This document shows, in pieces, positions 6,013-13,032 of a DNA stretch of 35,299 nucleotides. The DNA is from a virus. How positions within the stretch are numbered: the first letter of the stretch is position 1; every line of letters begins with the position of its first letter. The position numbers and the translations under genes are program-made. The DNA lies in the IMG/VR virus record IMGVR_UViG_3300040801_006078, positions 1 to 35,299 of that record; one strand, given 5' to 3'. The notes below the pieces were generated by a model, which saw nothing but the letters and a program-made list of their open reading frames with translations, made no database searches and was not told where the DNA came from.

Positions 6013-6420
6013 TCACCCTTTGCGCGACTTGGTCTTGATCCAGGCGCCGGTCATCCCGCCCACCTCCGCCAGATGGATCGAGCCCACCCGGTGTTGGTTC
6101 TGCGAGATCAACCGGCGGCCCGGATCGGCCAGGAAGCGCAACCAGAACCGCAGGGTCGCCAGCCCGGCATCGGCGGCGTACAGCCGCGACACCTGACCGC
6201 TTTTGCCTGCGGTAACGAATAGCCCCACCTGCGCGAACATGGCCCGCAAGAACTCGTCGCGGGCGATGCCGTGTTTTCTGGGTATGTTTTGCGCGATGGG
6301 ATACATGTAGTTGATAAATCCCTCGTATTTCTCAATGATCGCCAAGTGGCGATAGCCGCCCAACTCGTCGCGAACCACGCCATCGTCCGCGCGGGGGCGG
6401 CTTTCGCCGCCCCTAGACAT
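6013..6420 (-). CDS. avd: DGR accessory variability determinant (Avd)
   Basis: A 135-aa, basic, all-helical protein matching the Avd four-helix bundle: IIEKYEGFINYMYPIAQNIPR (helix 1), DEFLRAMFAQVGLFVTAG (helix 2), LATLRFWLRFLADPGRRLIS (helix 3) and VGSIHLAEVGGMTGAWIKT (helix 4, with the family's GxMxGxWIK ending). Avd forms a pentamer that binds the RT and the TR RNA and is essential for cDNA synthesis and homing in BPP-1. The ATG at 6420 overlaps the end of the target gene by 8 bp, so it is translationally coupled. The frame continues upstream through the VR in a non-target frame, which I take to be non-coding. The TR starts 17 bp after its stop. Confidence 0.9.
   Translation of the reverse strand: MSRGGESRPRADDGVVRDELGGYRHLAIIEKYEGFINYMYPIAQNIPRKHGIARDEFLRAMFAQVGLFVTAGKSGQVSRLYAADAGLATLRFWLRFLADPGRRLISQNQHRVGSIHLAEVGGMTGAWIKTKSRKG
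6394..6413 (-). promoter_or_regulatory. DGR target-site hairpin with GAAA tetraloop
   Basis: On the coding strand GGGGCGGC-GAAA-GCCGCCCC forms a perfect 8-bp stem with a GNRA tetraloop, starting at the last base of the target stop codon and 17 bp after the VR end. BPP-1 and other phage DGRs have a GC-rich stem with a 4-nt GAAA-type loop just downstream of the IMH, needed for efficient homing. This element matches in size, loop and place. Confidence 0.88.
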
Positions 6421-7891
6421 GGCACACGTGGTCACTGCGGCCCCGCGCGCCGATGCTGCTGCTGGAGTCGCTCGGCGCGTGGCTCCAAACCGCGCAACGC
6501 GACCCGGAGTACGAGCCACCGTCCCAGTAGCCGCCGAATCGGGGCTTATTGGGCTCTAGGTAATAGCTGCCGCGCCCTTCCGTGCTCGCCGACCATGACG
6601 AGCCAGAGCCGCTGCTGCCGTCGCCCAGCCCCCACTCCCACATGCAGCCGGTCGCCATATCCATGCCGCAGTCGCTTTCTCGCGCCGCGATGTATTGCGT
6701 GGTCACCGGATCCGACCCGATGGACGACGCCTCGGCGGATCCGTACCGCGCGACGCAGCTTTCGCCTTGCGACAACAACTGCTTGCCTTGCGCTACCATA
6801 ACCTCATTGGCCTCGTACCAAGTAAAGCTGCCGTAGTTGGTCGTTCCATCACCACCAAACTTTGTTGGTATCTTCGGCGGACTGGCGTCATCGGCAATGG
6901 TCGCGCCATATTTACTTGTGCCGTTGGTGTCCGGGTCCGTGTTGCACGGGTAACAGTCTACCCAGGACGTTTCGTTCAAGTTCAGCACCATGCCGCGCGG
7001 GTCAGTGGCGGCCGGCCGAAACTTCAGGTCCCAGAAGCTGCGCGCCTTGATCTTTGGTTCGCCGTCATAATGAAACCCGCCGATCTTCCGCCAGCTACCA
7101 GCGCCGGGAGCGGCAGTAAAGCTGGCGTCGGCCCGAATACTGCCGTCGTCTTTTACCCAGATGGCGTAGTCCGTGCCGGCGGTGAGCGTCGGCATCGTGA
7201 TCGCCGTCGCCGACGAAAACTCCACGATGGTTCCGGCCACCTCGACTTTCGTCCCGGCCTTGATTTCCGCCGTGCCGGCGCCTGTCTTGGTAAATGCGAC
7301 CGCCTCCCAGTCAGCCTTGTGAAACAGGCCGTCCACCGCCGCGTCCGGCGTCAGCGCAGCGACTGCCTGCCCCACCCGCTCTGGCGTCCAGGCGTAGGGT
7401 GTGTCAGAGGTGCCTGCCTCGGCCTCGGCCTGGGGGACGACAGTGGCGTTGGAGAGGTCGGCATTGGCGGCCCGGCGCCCCGGAACCACCTCCACCCAGT
7501 CGGTCCCCTGCCGCAGCAGCAGGAGCGTCACGCCAGTCACGAGGTCCAGATTGGCTCCGTCCCGCAGGACAATTTGACCCAGCCCCCCGGCCGCGTGCTG
7601 GACCGTCACAACCCGCGCCGGGTCCGCCCCCCAAAGCGCCAACAGGGACCCCTCGTTCAGGTTGGCTTGGTCGATGTGCGCCAGCGTATCCGTGGGCGCG
7701 GCGGCCTCGGTATCCACGCTGTGGGCGCCGCCGGTGGGGGTGATCGCGTTTCCGTTGACGGTCAGTTCCGTCGGGGCACCGCTGCCCAGCCGCTCCGCAA
7801 GGAACCCAAGCAGCGGCGCCCACACTCGGGCGATACCCTCGCTACCGCTCATAGATGGGCTAAAAACAGACAAGTCCGGCAAGCTGCTCAT
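6413..7891 (-). CDS. DGR target protein: variable tail-fibre / tropism determinant (C-type-lectin/FGE-like C-terminus)
   Basis: A 492-aa protein predicted to form the receptor-binding tip of the tail. The N-terminal ~180 residues look like a phage fibre attachment region (NLNEGSLLALWG, then a beta-rich segment); the middle is beta-rich. The C-terminal ~200 residues resemble the formylglycine-generating-enzyme/CLec fold used by Mtd and other DGR targets: SWVDCYPC, GCMWEWGLGDGS, and the variable FGGYWDGGSYSGSRC...IGARGRSD ending. Ligand contacts come from the variable positions. Start: ATG at 7891, sharing one base with the stop of the J-like gene (GTG at 7894 is an alternative). Only four codons follow the VR. 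Confidence 0.9.
   Translation of the reverse strand: MSSLPDLSVFSPSMSGSEGIARVWAPLLGFLAERLGSGAPTELTVNGNAITPTGGAHSVDTEAAAPTDTLAHIDQANLNEGSLLALWGADPARVVTVQHAAGGLGQIVLRDGANLDLVTGVTLLLLRQGTDWVEVVPGRRAANADLSNATVVPQAEAEAGTSDTPYAWTPERVGQAVAALTPDAAVDGLFHKADWEAVAFTKTGAGTAEIKAGTKVEVAGTIVEFSSATAITMPTLTAGTDYAIWVKDDGSIRADASFTAAPGAGSWRKIGGFHYDGEPKIKARSFWDLKFRPAATDPRGMVLNLNETSWVDCYPCNTDPDTNGTSKYGATIADDASPPKIPTKFGGDGTTNYGSFTWYEANEVMVAQGKQLLSQGESCVARYGSAEASSIGSDPVTTQYIAARESDCGMDMATGCMWEWGLGDGSSGSGSSWSASTEGRGSYYLEPNKPRFGGYWDGGSYSGSRCAVWSHAPSDSSSSIGARGRSDHVCHV
6430..6545 (-). repeat. DGR variable repeat (VR)
   Basis: A 116-bp segment encoding residues ~449-488 of the target protein, almost at its C-terminus. It matches the TR (5880-5995) at 105 of 116 positions. 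The 11 differences alter all nine TR asparagine codons: N to Y, G, V, S, H, D, S, S, S in order. Bases outside AAY codons are unchanged. The 3' ~25 bp (IMH) are identical to the TR. Confidence 0.95.
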
Positions 7892-10800
7892 CACACATAT
7901 CCCTGTATTCGGGCGTCTACACTGGCCCCGGTTCCAGCCCCGGCGGTATTCAGCGCCTCCACCAGCGGGCCGATGGTCAATTTGTCTTTCACGCGGGCTG
8001 TGACGGCCGCGCCGTCGTCATCCTGTAGCGTCAGGTGGACCGCCTTGATGGCCGCCCATGGCGTCGCCGTCGGCAGGCGCGTGCCACCGGGCGCGATCAC
8101 TACATCGGCCAGCACTTCCTCGCTGTCGGGCACGTCCACGATAAGGGTCAGCGCCTCAATCCGGGTTCGGGCCGACCCTGGCGGGCACGACAGGCGAATA
8201 GTGTAGGCACTGCGCGTGATCGGCATCCGCGCCGGGAGCGGACGCCAAGTCGGCGCGCTCTCCGGCCACCAAATGTCTTCGGTGTCGCCCGGCCACCACG
8301 CATCGGCCGTGTCGCCTGGCCACACGACAGCGGGCCAAACCTCCGCAATCTCCAGCGTGTACTCGCCGGGCGGCGCGGCCGCGACAGGTGCGGGCTCAGG
8401 CCCCCACGTATCGCCCACGTCTCCAGGCCACCACTCGTCACCGCTGTCACCCGGCCAGGACGCGCTGGGCCAACGGTTCGCGGTGTCCAGCGTGCCGTCC
8501 GGAGCATCGACCGTCACTGCCACCACCAGGTCGCCGGCACGCTCAGGCGTCCACAGTGCCTCATACATCAGCGGCGCGGTGTTAGACCCCCACCACACGC
8601 CATCCGTATCGCCCGGCCACCACGCATCGGCCGTGTCGCCCGGCCACCACGCATCCGTGATGGTCGCTGCGAGGTGGCCGTCCTCGATGGCGCCGCCGCT
8701 GATGGTGCCCGGCCACGTCGGATGCAGGGCCGTCTCCTCCACCACATTCGCAAGCACCGGATCGCCGAATCCATAGGTCAGCACAGCCGGCTCGGCCGAC
8801 TCATTGCCGACGATGTCCACGGCCGTGACCATGATGCTGACGGTTCCGGACAAGCCGCCGATTCGGAAAGGCGGCGCTGAGACCAGGCCGCTATGCAGCA
8901 GCGCGGCGGCACCAAGCGCACGGGTCACGCCGGTGGCCGCGCGAATGCGGAACCCAGCCAAATCGGCGGGGGCGTTCGGGTACGGCCACGACAGCCAGTC
9001 GCCCTCCAGGTACAGTCCCGGCACGTCGGGCGGCAGCGTCGAAAACCCCACAATGGTGTGGCCGGTGACCGTGACCCATGGCGACACATCCCCGGTACGG
9101 GATCGCGCCCGCAGCCTCACGTCATAGGCCGCGCGTTCCTCGACCTCGCTCCAGACCAGGACCCCCACGCGGTCGGGCTGCCGCAGTGTGCCCATCCAAT
9201 CGCCGCCGTCCTGGCGTCGGATTTGCCCCTCCACCTCAGTGGTCAGCTCCCCCCAGCCCCTGGCTATGCGATATGCCACACGCAGCGCGACCAGCAGGTG
9301 ACCCGTGCGCCGGCGGATCAGTGCGGTTTCGTCGCTCCGGATGGACTCGATGACGGGCGCGGGCGGCACGCCCCATTGTACCGGGGCCGTGATCTGGCTC
9401 TGCCACGGCGGAATCGGCTCGTCCTCGGCCGTGAACACGCCTGGTCCATAATCCATCAGCGTCACGCGCGCCGACAGATCCGGTCCCGGGTCAATCGACC
9501 GGACCAGCAAATCCGCATGCGTGTGCCCGGCCGGGCCAAACGACACCAGATCGCCCTCGGTCGGACCCAGGGCTTCGGGGACCGCCACGGCAAAGGTCAG
9601 CGTCGAGACCAGCCCCGACCCCCCGACCAGGGACCGCGACAGCGTCGTGCTATCTGCCAGCGTGATCAGCACGGCATACGACGCGTCAGCAGCCATGGGC
9701 ACGGCGGTATCGAGCCGCACCCCCGTGGCGACCGGGTCGCCGGTCTCAGGGTCAGCGCCCCCCAACACCTCCAGCACCCGGCCAGACGCCAGGCCGAACA
9801 TGGGCGTCGAGTGGTTGACCGCCACCAGATCCCCGCGCTGGCACATCAGGTGCCGATAGGACGTGGTCAGGACGTACTCACCCAGGCGCAGCTTCATCTC
9901 CGCCAGGCGACGCCGACCGATACGCTGGATTTCCGCCGGGTCGTCGACGCCGAACATCTCGATGTCGCGGATTTCCGTGGCATTGGCGGCGCTATATCCG
10001 TCCGCGTACACGATCCGCTCGTCTTGATCCCAGCCCACATAGCGGTTGCGGAACGACACGCGCAGGCCATGGACCGGCTCTATATAGTTGTGCTTGCCGC
10101 TGAACTTCGCGCTGTTCCGCTCGGTGAAGACCTGAGCGTAAGAGTCGCGCGGCTCGTCCAGCCCCACCGTCAGCTGGCCGTCGGCGTCATGCCAATAGGC
10201 GCGCCCGGCCAGAGCGACATCGCCAAGCGCCTCCGACAGCGCGGTTTGGAAATCGTATACGGCGGCGAACGACCACCCGCGCGCGATGCACCGGTCCGCC
10301 CAGATTTCCAGCGCGGCCCAGTCGATTTCGCCGTCGTCCATCGGGTGCCGCAAATGCGGGCCGGTCGCCGCGTGCGCGAACAGGGCAGCGGGGCTCGAAG
10401 TGGCCCGCGTCACCCAGGCGGAGCCGTTCCAGTCCCGGCAAACCGTCTGCTGGATCGCGGACACCGTGTCCACGATGCCGTCCAGCTGGTCGCTGGCCTT
10501 GATTCTCAGAGCTGTCGCCGTCACCCACGGAATCGTGATGGGGCGATCCGCTGCGATGGACCGCACAGAGGTCCAGTAGGGCTCCCACGACACGTACTGA
10601 CTGGTGCTGCGCCCGTCCTCCAGTCGGACCCGCACGTCATACGCGCCCTCTGCCAGGCCGCCGATGCGAAAGCCCCGGCGCAGCGTGTCCGCAGTGTTGG
10701 CGCGGATCGTCTTCGGGTACCCCGGCGCATTGCTCCATCCGCCACCGGTGGCCCTGCGATACTGGACACCGACGCGGACGCTGTACGCTCGCGTGCTACC

Positions 10801-11772
10801 TGTCTGTTCGTCAATCTCTCGCAGGCCAGCGGGAAACAGGAAGTCGCCCTGAATTTCCACCGTGCGCGGGTCGGTTGTGCGGTGGTGCCATGCCCCCTCC
10901 CTGGTCAGGGCCACCCGCATGGATTCCTCGGTCACCGCCCGAGGATACAAGCGGAAATATGGCACGTCGGCTGACCCCACGTGGGTCTCGACCTCGACGC
11001 CGTCGTACCGCCCGATTGGCGTGTCGCCGATGCGAATGTCGCTGATATCGTAGGCGCCCATCCCCCACAGCAGCAAAATGCGCAAATACTGGTCGTTGCC
11101 GACGACCTCGGTATAGGTCGGCGCTGCCAACGGCGGCCTGTGGCGGATGCGGCCCAGGACCAGCGGCACGCCGTCCCAGGGCCGAAGTTGGTTTCGAGCC
11201 CCGGTCAGGCTGGGGCTGCGCCGGCCAGCGGCCAGCGCCGCCGGAGACTGCCCCCCGGATGACCGGTTCGCGCCCGCAGCGGACAGGTTCAGCTTCGGCT
11301 TCTGCTGGGGAATCAGCATCTTGCCGAGGAATGAAATCGCGCCGGACGCAAGCGCACCCAACACGCCGGCCAGCGTGGCGCCAAGGATGGCGGAGGTCGC
11401 CGCTGTCACGGCCGCGCCAGCGACCGACGCCACGACGCCGATGGCCAGGGCGGCGATAGGCGCGCCGACGTAGGCCCGCACCACCACGCGGCACCCCGCT
11501 TTGGGCCGCGCCCCGCCCCATCGGTCGCGCGGGACGATCCACACCTGCCGATCCCGCTCAATCGCCACCGAGACATGGCGCCGCAACTCGGCGCGGGGCT
11601 GGACACGCTCCACCACCTCCGACAGGGACAGGCCGGCCGGCAGCCACAGCCGCACTCGCTCCGAGCGCAGCGGGTGCGGGCGCGCAATGACCTCGACCTG
11701 GGCCTCGCCCGGCGGCAGCACCTCCACCGCATCCGGGCGCACGGCGTGCGCGACCGTCGTCACCCCTGCCAT
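7891..11772 (-). CDS. Tail tip / host-specificity protein J homologue
   Basis: A 1293-aa protein, the usual size for lambda J-like tail-tip proteins, which close the tail tube end and carry fibres. Features: an N-terminal beta domain, a hydrophobic alanine/glycine-rich segment (about residues 100-155), the conserved core GVPLVLGRIRHRP...LRILLLWGMGAYDISDIRIGDTPI typical of J/TipJ, a long central region with WVTATALRIK and FN3-like modules (AYDVRLRARSRTGDVSPW), and an unusual Trp-rich repeat zone (about 1037-1172) built on WWPGDT. The ATG at 11772 overlaps the NlpC gene by 13 bp. The DGR target follows immediately, consistent with it docking on this protein. Confidence 0.88.
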   Translation of the reverse strand: MAGVTTVAHAVRPDAVEVLPPGEAQVEVIARPHPLRSERVRLWLPAGLSLSEVVERVQPRAELRRHVSVAIERDRQVWIVPRDRWGGARPKAGCRVVVRAYVGAPIAALAIGVVASVAGAAVTAATSAILGATLAGVLGALASGAISFLGKMLIPQQKPKLNLSAAGANRSSGGQSPAALAAGRRSPSLTGARNQLRPWDGVPLVLGRIRHRPPLAAPTYTEVVGNDQYLRILLLWGMGAYDISDIRIGDTPIGRYDGVEVETHVGSADVPYFRLYPRAVTEESMRVALTREGAWHHRTTDPRTVEIQGDFLFPAGLREIDEQTGSTRAYSVRVGVQYRRATGGGWSNAPGYPKTIRANTADTLRRGFRIGGLAEGAYDVRVRLEDGRSTSQYVSWEPYWTSVRSIAADRPITIPWVTATALRIKASDQLDGIVDTVSAIQQTVCRDWNGSAWVTRATSSPAALFAHAATGPHLRHPMDDGEIDWAALEIWADRCIARGWSFAAVYDFQTALSEALGDVALAGRAYWHDADGQLTVGLDEPRDSYAQVFTERNSAKFSGKHNYIEPVHGLRVSFRNRYVGWDQDERIVYADGYSAANATEIRDIEMFGVDDPAEIQRIGRRRLAEMKLRLGEYVLTTSYRHLMCQRGDLVAVNHSTPMFGLASGRVLEVLGGADPETGDPVATGVRLDTAVPMAADASYAVLITLADSTTLSRSLVGGSGLVSTLTFAVAVPEALGPTEGDLVSFGPAGHTHADLLVRSIDPGPDLSARVTLMDYGPGVFTAEDEPIPPWQSQITAPVQWGVPPAPVIESIRSDETALIRRRTGHLLVALRVAYRIARGWGELTTEVEGQIRRQDGGDWMGTLRQPDRVGVLVWSEVEERAAYDVRLRARSRTGDVSPWVTVTGHTIVGFSTLPPDVPGLYLEGDWLSWPYPNAPADLAGFRIRAATGVTRALGAAALLHSGLVSAPPFRIGGLSGTVSIMVTAVDIVGNESAEPAVLTYGFGDPVLANVVEETALHPTWPGTISGGAIEDGHLAATITDAWWPGDTADAWWPGDTDGVWWGSNTAPLMYEALWTPERAGDLVVAVTVDAPDGTLDTANRWPSASWPGDSGDEWWPGDVGDTWGPEPAPVAAAPPGEYTLEIAEVWPAVVWPGDTADAWWPGDTEDIWWPESAPTWRPLPARMPITRSAYTIRLSCPPGSARTRIEALTLIVDVPDSEEVLADVVIAPGGTRLPTATPWAAIKAVHLTLQDDDGAAVTARVKDKLTIGPLVEALNTAGAGTGASVDARIQGYV
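8256..8665 (-). repeat. Internal WPGDT-repeat zone of the J-like gene
   Basis: Three blocks encode runs of WWPGDT-type units, each unit preceded by AD, GD or VV and ending in WW or WG. The first and third blocks share an identical 32-bp stretch (8285-8316 and 8609-8640), so the blocks arose by recent duplication. Between them are beta-strand-like spacers of about 45-65 residues. Confidence 0.7.
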
Positions 11773-12185
11773 CGGCCGACCGCCTCCATCCGCTCCTGCC
11801 AGACCACGCCGAGGTAGCGGCGGCGCAACGGCGTCACCGTGGCATCAATCCCGCGATGGACGTGCAGCATCGTTTTCGCGTCCACCATCACGCCCATGTG
11901 GCCCGGCGTGCCGTCGGCGTAGCGCAGCAGGGCCACGTCGCCCGCGACGGCCTCCGCCTGCGGCACCTCCCGCCACAATCGGCGCCGGTCACCGTCGATC
12001 AGACCCAGCACCTCGGCGCGGTCCTCTGCGGTGGCATAGGTGTAGTCCGGGAGTGCGGCCCCCAGCACCTCGGCATAGACCAGGCGGATCAGCCCCCAGC
12101 AGTCGCAGCCCGTGCGGTCGCGGCCGCCGTCGCGGTAGGGGATGCCGGCATAGCCGCGTGCCCAGCCCACCGGCCACCCGCTCAT
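11760..12185 (-). CDS. NlpC/P60-family tail peptidase (lambda K-like)
   Basis: A 141-aa cysteine peptidase-like protein. The catalytic cysteine lies in GCDCWGLIRLVY (about residue 30) and the catalytic histidine in PGHMGVMVD, with a following HVHRG segment, the classical NlpC/P60 layout. In lambda-like phages the K protein belongs to the tail tip complex and may open peptidoglycan during DNA entry. ATG at 12185 shares one base with the preceding stop; GTG one codon earlier is an alternative. Position between the L-like and J-like genes is canonical. Confidence 0.88.
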   Translation of the reverse strand: MSGWPVGWARGYAGIPYRDGGRDRTGCDCWGLIRLVYAEVLGAALPDYTYATAEDRAEVLGLIDGDRRRLWREVPQAEAVAGDVALLRYADGTPGHMGVMVDAKTMLHVHRGIDATVTPLRRRYLGVVWQERMEAVGRWQG

Positions 12186-12664
12186 CACGATTGTCTCCAG
12201 GTCGCCGGGAACGCGCCGGGTGTGATCAGCACGCCCAGCAGGTTTTGTTCTTGTCCGCTGCGCTTGCCGATCTGGCCGACCAGCCGGAGGCCCTCGTATT
12301 CCACATGATGCAGCTCAAAATTACTGTATGCCGCCTCAACCACATCGGGCTGAGACGCCAGCACCACTTCCATCGTCACCGACGGCGGTGTCGCCACGGA
12401 TCGCACCAGGGCCAGGGCGCTCTGATCCACCACGCTGATTTCGATGCGCGCGGTTGGGGCCTCGCCCTCGATCTGGCGGGGCAGTTGGGGTGCCATGTAG
12501 ACGCCACGATAGGTCTCGCCACGACTGACCGTGTCCACGGCGTCGTCACACAGACGGGCAGGTGCCGCGAAGTCCTCGTGCGCTATTGTGACCAGCGTCA
12601 CGAACACCTCATCCGTCTGATCACGGGCGGCGGCAGCGGTGAGCGCGGCAGACACGGGCCTCAT
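12185..12664 (-). CDS. DUF1833-family minor tail protein (lambda L position)
   Basis: A 159-aa protein with features of DUF1833 phage proteins: EVFVTLVTIAHEDFAAPARLC near the N-terminus, then YMAPQLPRQIEGEAPTARIEISVVD and a beta-rich end. Gene order (M-like, this, NlpC, J) puts it in the lambda L slot, a tail-tip component. In lambda L is an iron-sulphur protein; here no cysteine cluster of that type is seen. The ATG at 12664 is chosen because of its ATGA overlap with the previous stop. Confidence 0.75.
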   Translation of the reverse strand: MRPVSAALTAAAARDQTDEVFVTLVTIAHEDFAAPARLCDDAVDTVSRGETYRGVYMAPQLPRQIEGEAPTARIEISVVDQSALALVRSVATPPSVTMEVVLASQPDVVEAAYSNFELHHVEYEGLRLVGQIGKRSGQEQNLLGVLITPGAFPATWRQS

Positions 12665-13020
12665 GCCGGCCACACCAGCATGGGCAGCGTCAGGCGGCGA
12701 TACATCGGCCCCACAAAGGCGCGCTTGAACTTTTCGCGGAACTGCAAGGTTGCCGGGCCGGCCGCGGGAAACGCCGGATCCACCCAGGAAAACTTGAGCG
12801 CGCCGAACGCCAGATCGCCGGTCCAGAACGCCACGAATATGGCGTCCTGATCCGGCGTCACCAGAATGGTGCCGGTCACAGGGCGGACCGCCACGGAATA
12901 GCGCGGGCGGGTCTCCGGCGCGCCAGCGTCCGTCGGGTCGCGGTGGGTGTTATCAGGCCCCTCGTCCTGATACCCGGAGACCTCCAAGCGCTGCGGCAAA
13001 CTGGCTGGCCAGGTCGGCAT
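12661..13020 (-). CDS. Minor tail protein (lambda M position)
   Basis: A 119-aa beta-rich protein starting MPTWPASLPQ and containing RPRYSVAVRPVTGTILVTPDQ, FVAFWTGDLAFGALKFSWVDP and FKRAFVGPMYRRLTLPMLVW. The size, beta content and place right after the tape measure match the M-type distal tail family, which links the tape-measure end to the tip. I recognise the pattern as a common phage protein but not a precise Pfam name. Confidence 0.65.
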   Translation of the reverse strand: MPTWPASLPQRLEVSGYQDEGPDNTHRDPTDAGAPETRPRYSVAVRPVTGTILVTPDQDAIFVAFWTGDLAFGALKFSWVDPAFPAAGPATLQFREKFKRAFVGPMYRRLTLPMLVWPA

Positions 13021-13032
13021 TCGCCCGCCCTC

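Noticed and set aside
6421-6519. Extended Avd start upstream of 6420
   Set aside because: The extra codons are the VR read in the wrong frame; the ATG at 6420 overlaps the target stop and gives a normal-length Avd.
6695-8206. Rightward open frame (503 codons) across the DGR target and J genes
   Set aside because: Spans two real leftward genes and has shadow-type composition.
8256-8665. Second variable repeat of the DGR
   Set aside because: The J repeats do not resemble the TR and show duplication, not adenine-specific substitutions.
8893-10974. Long rightward open frame (693 codons) opposite the J-like gene
   Set aside because: Antisense shadow of the J homologue with no recognisable domain or SD.
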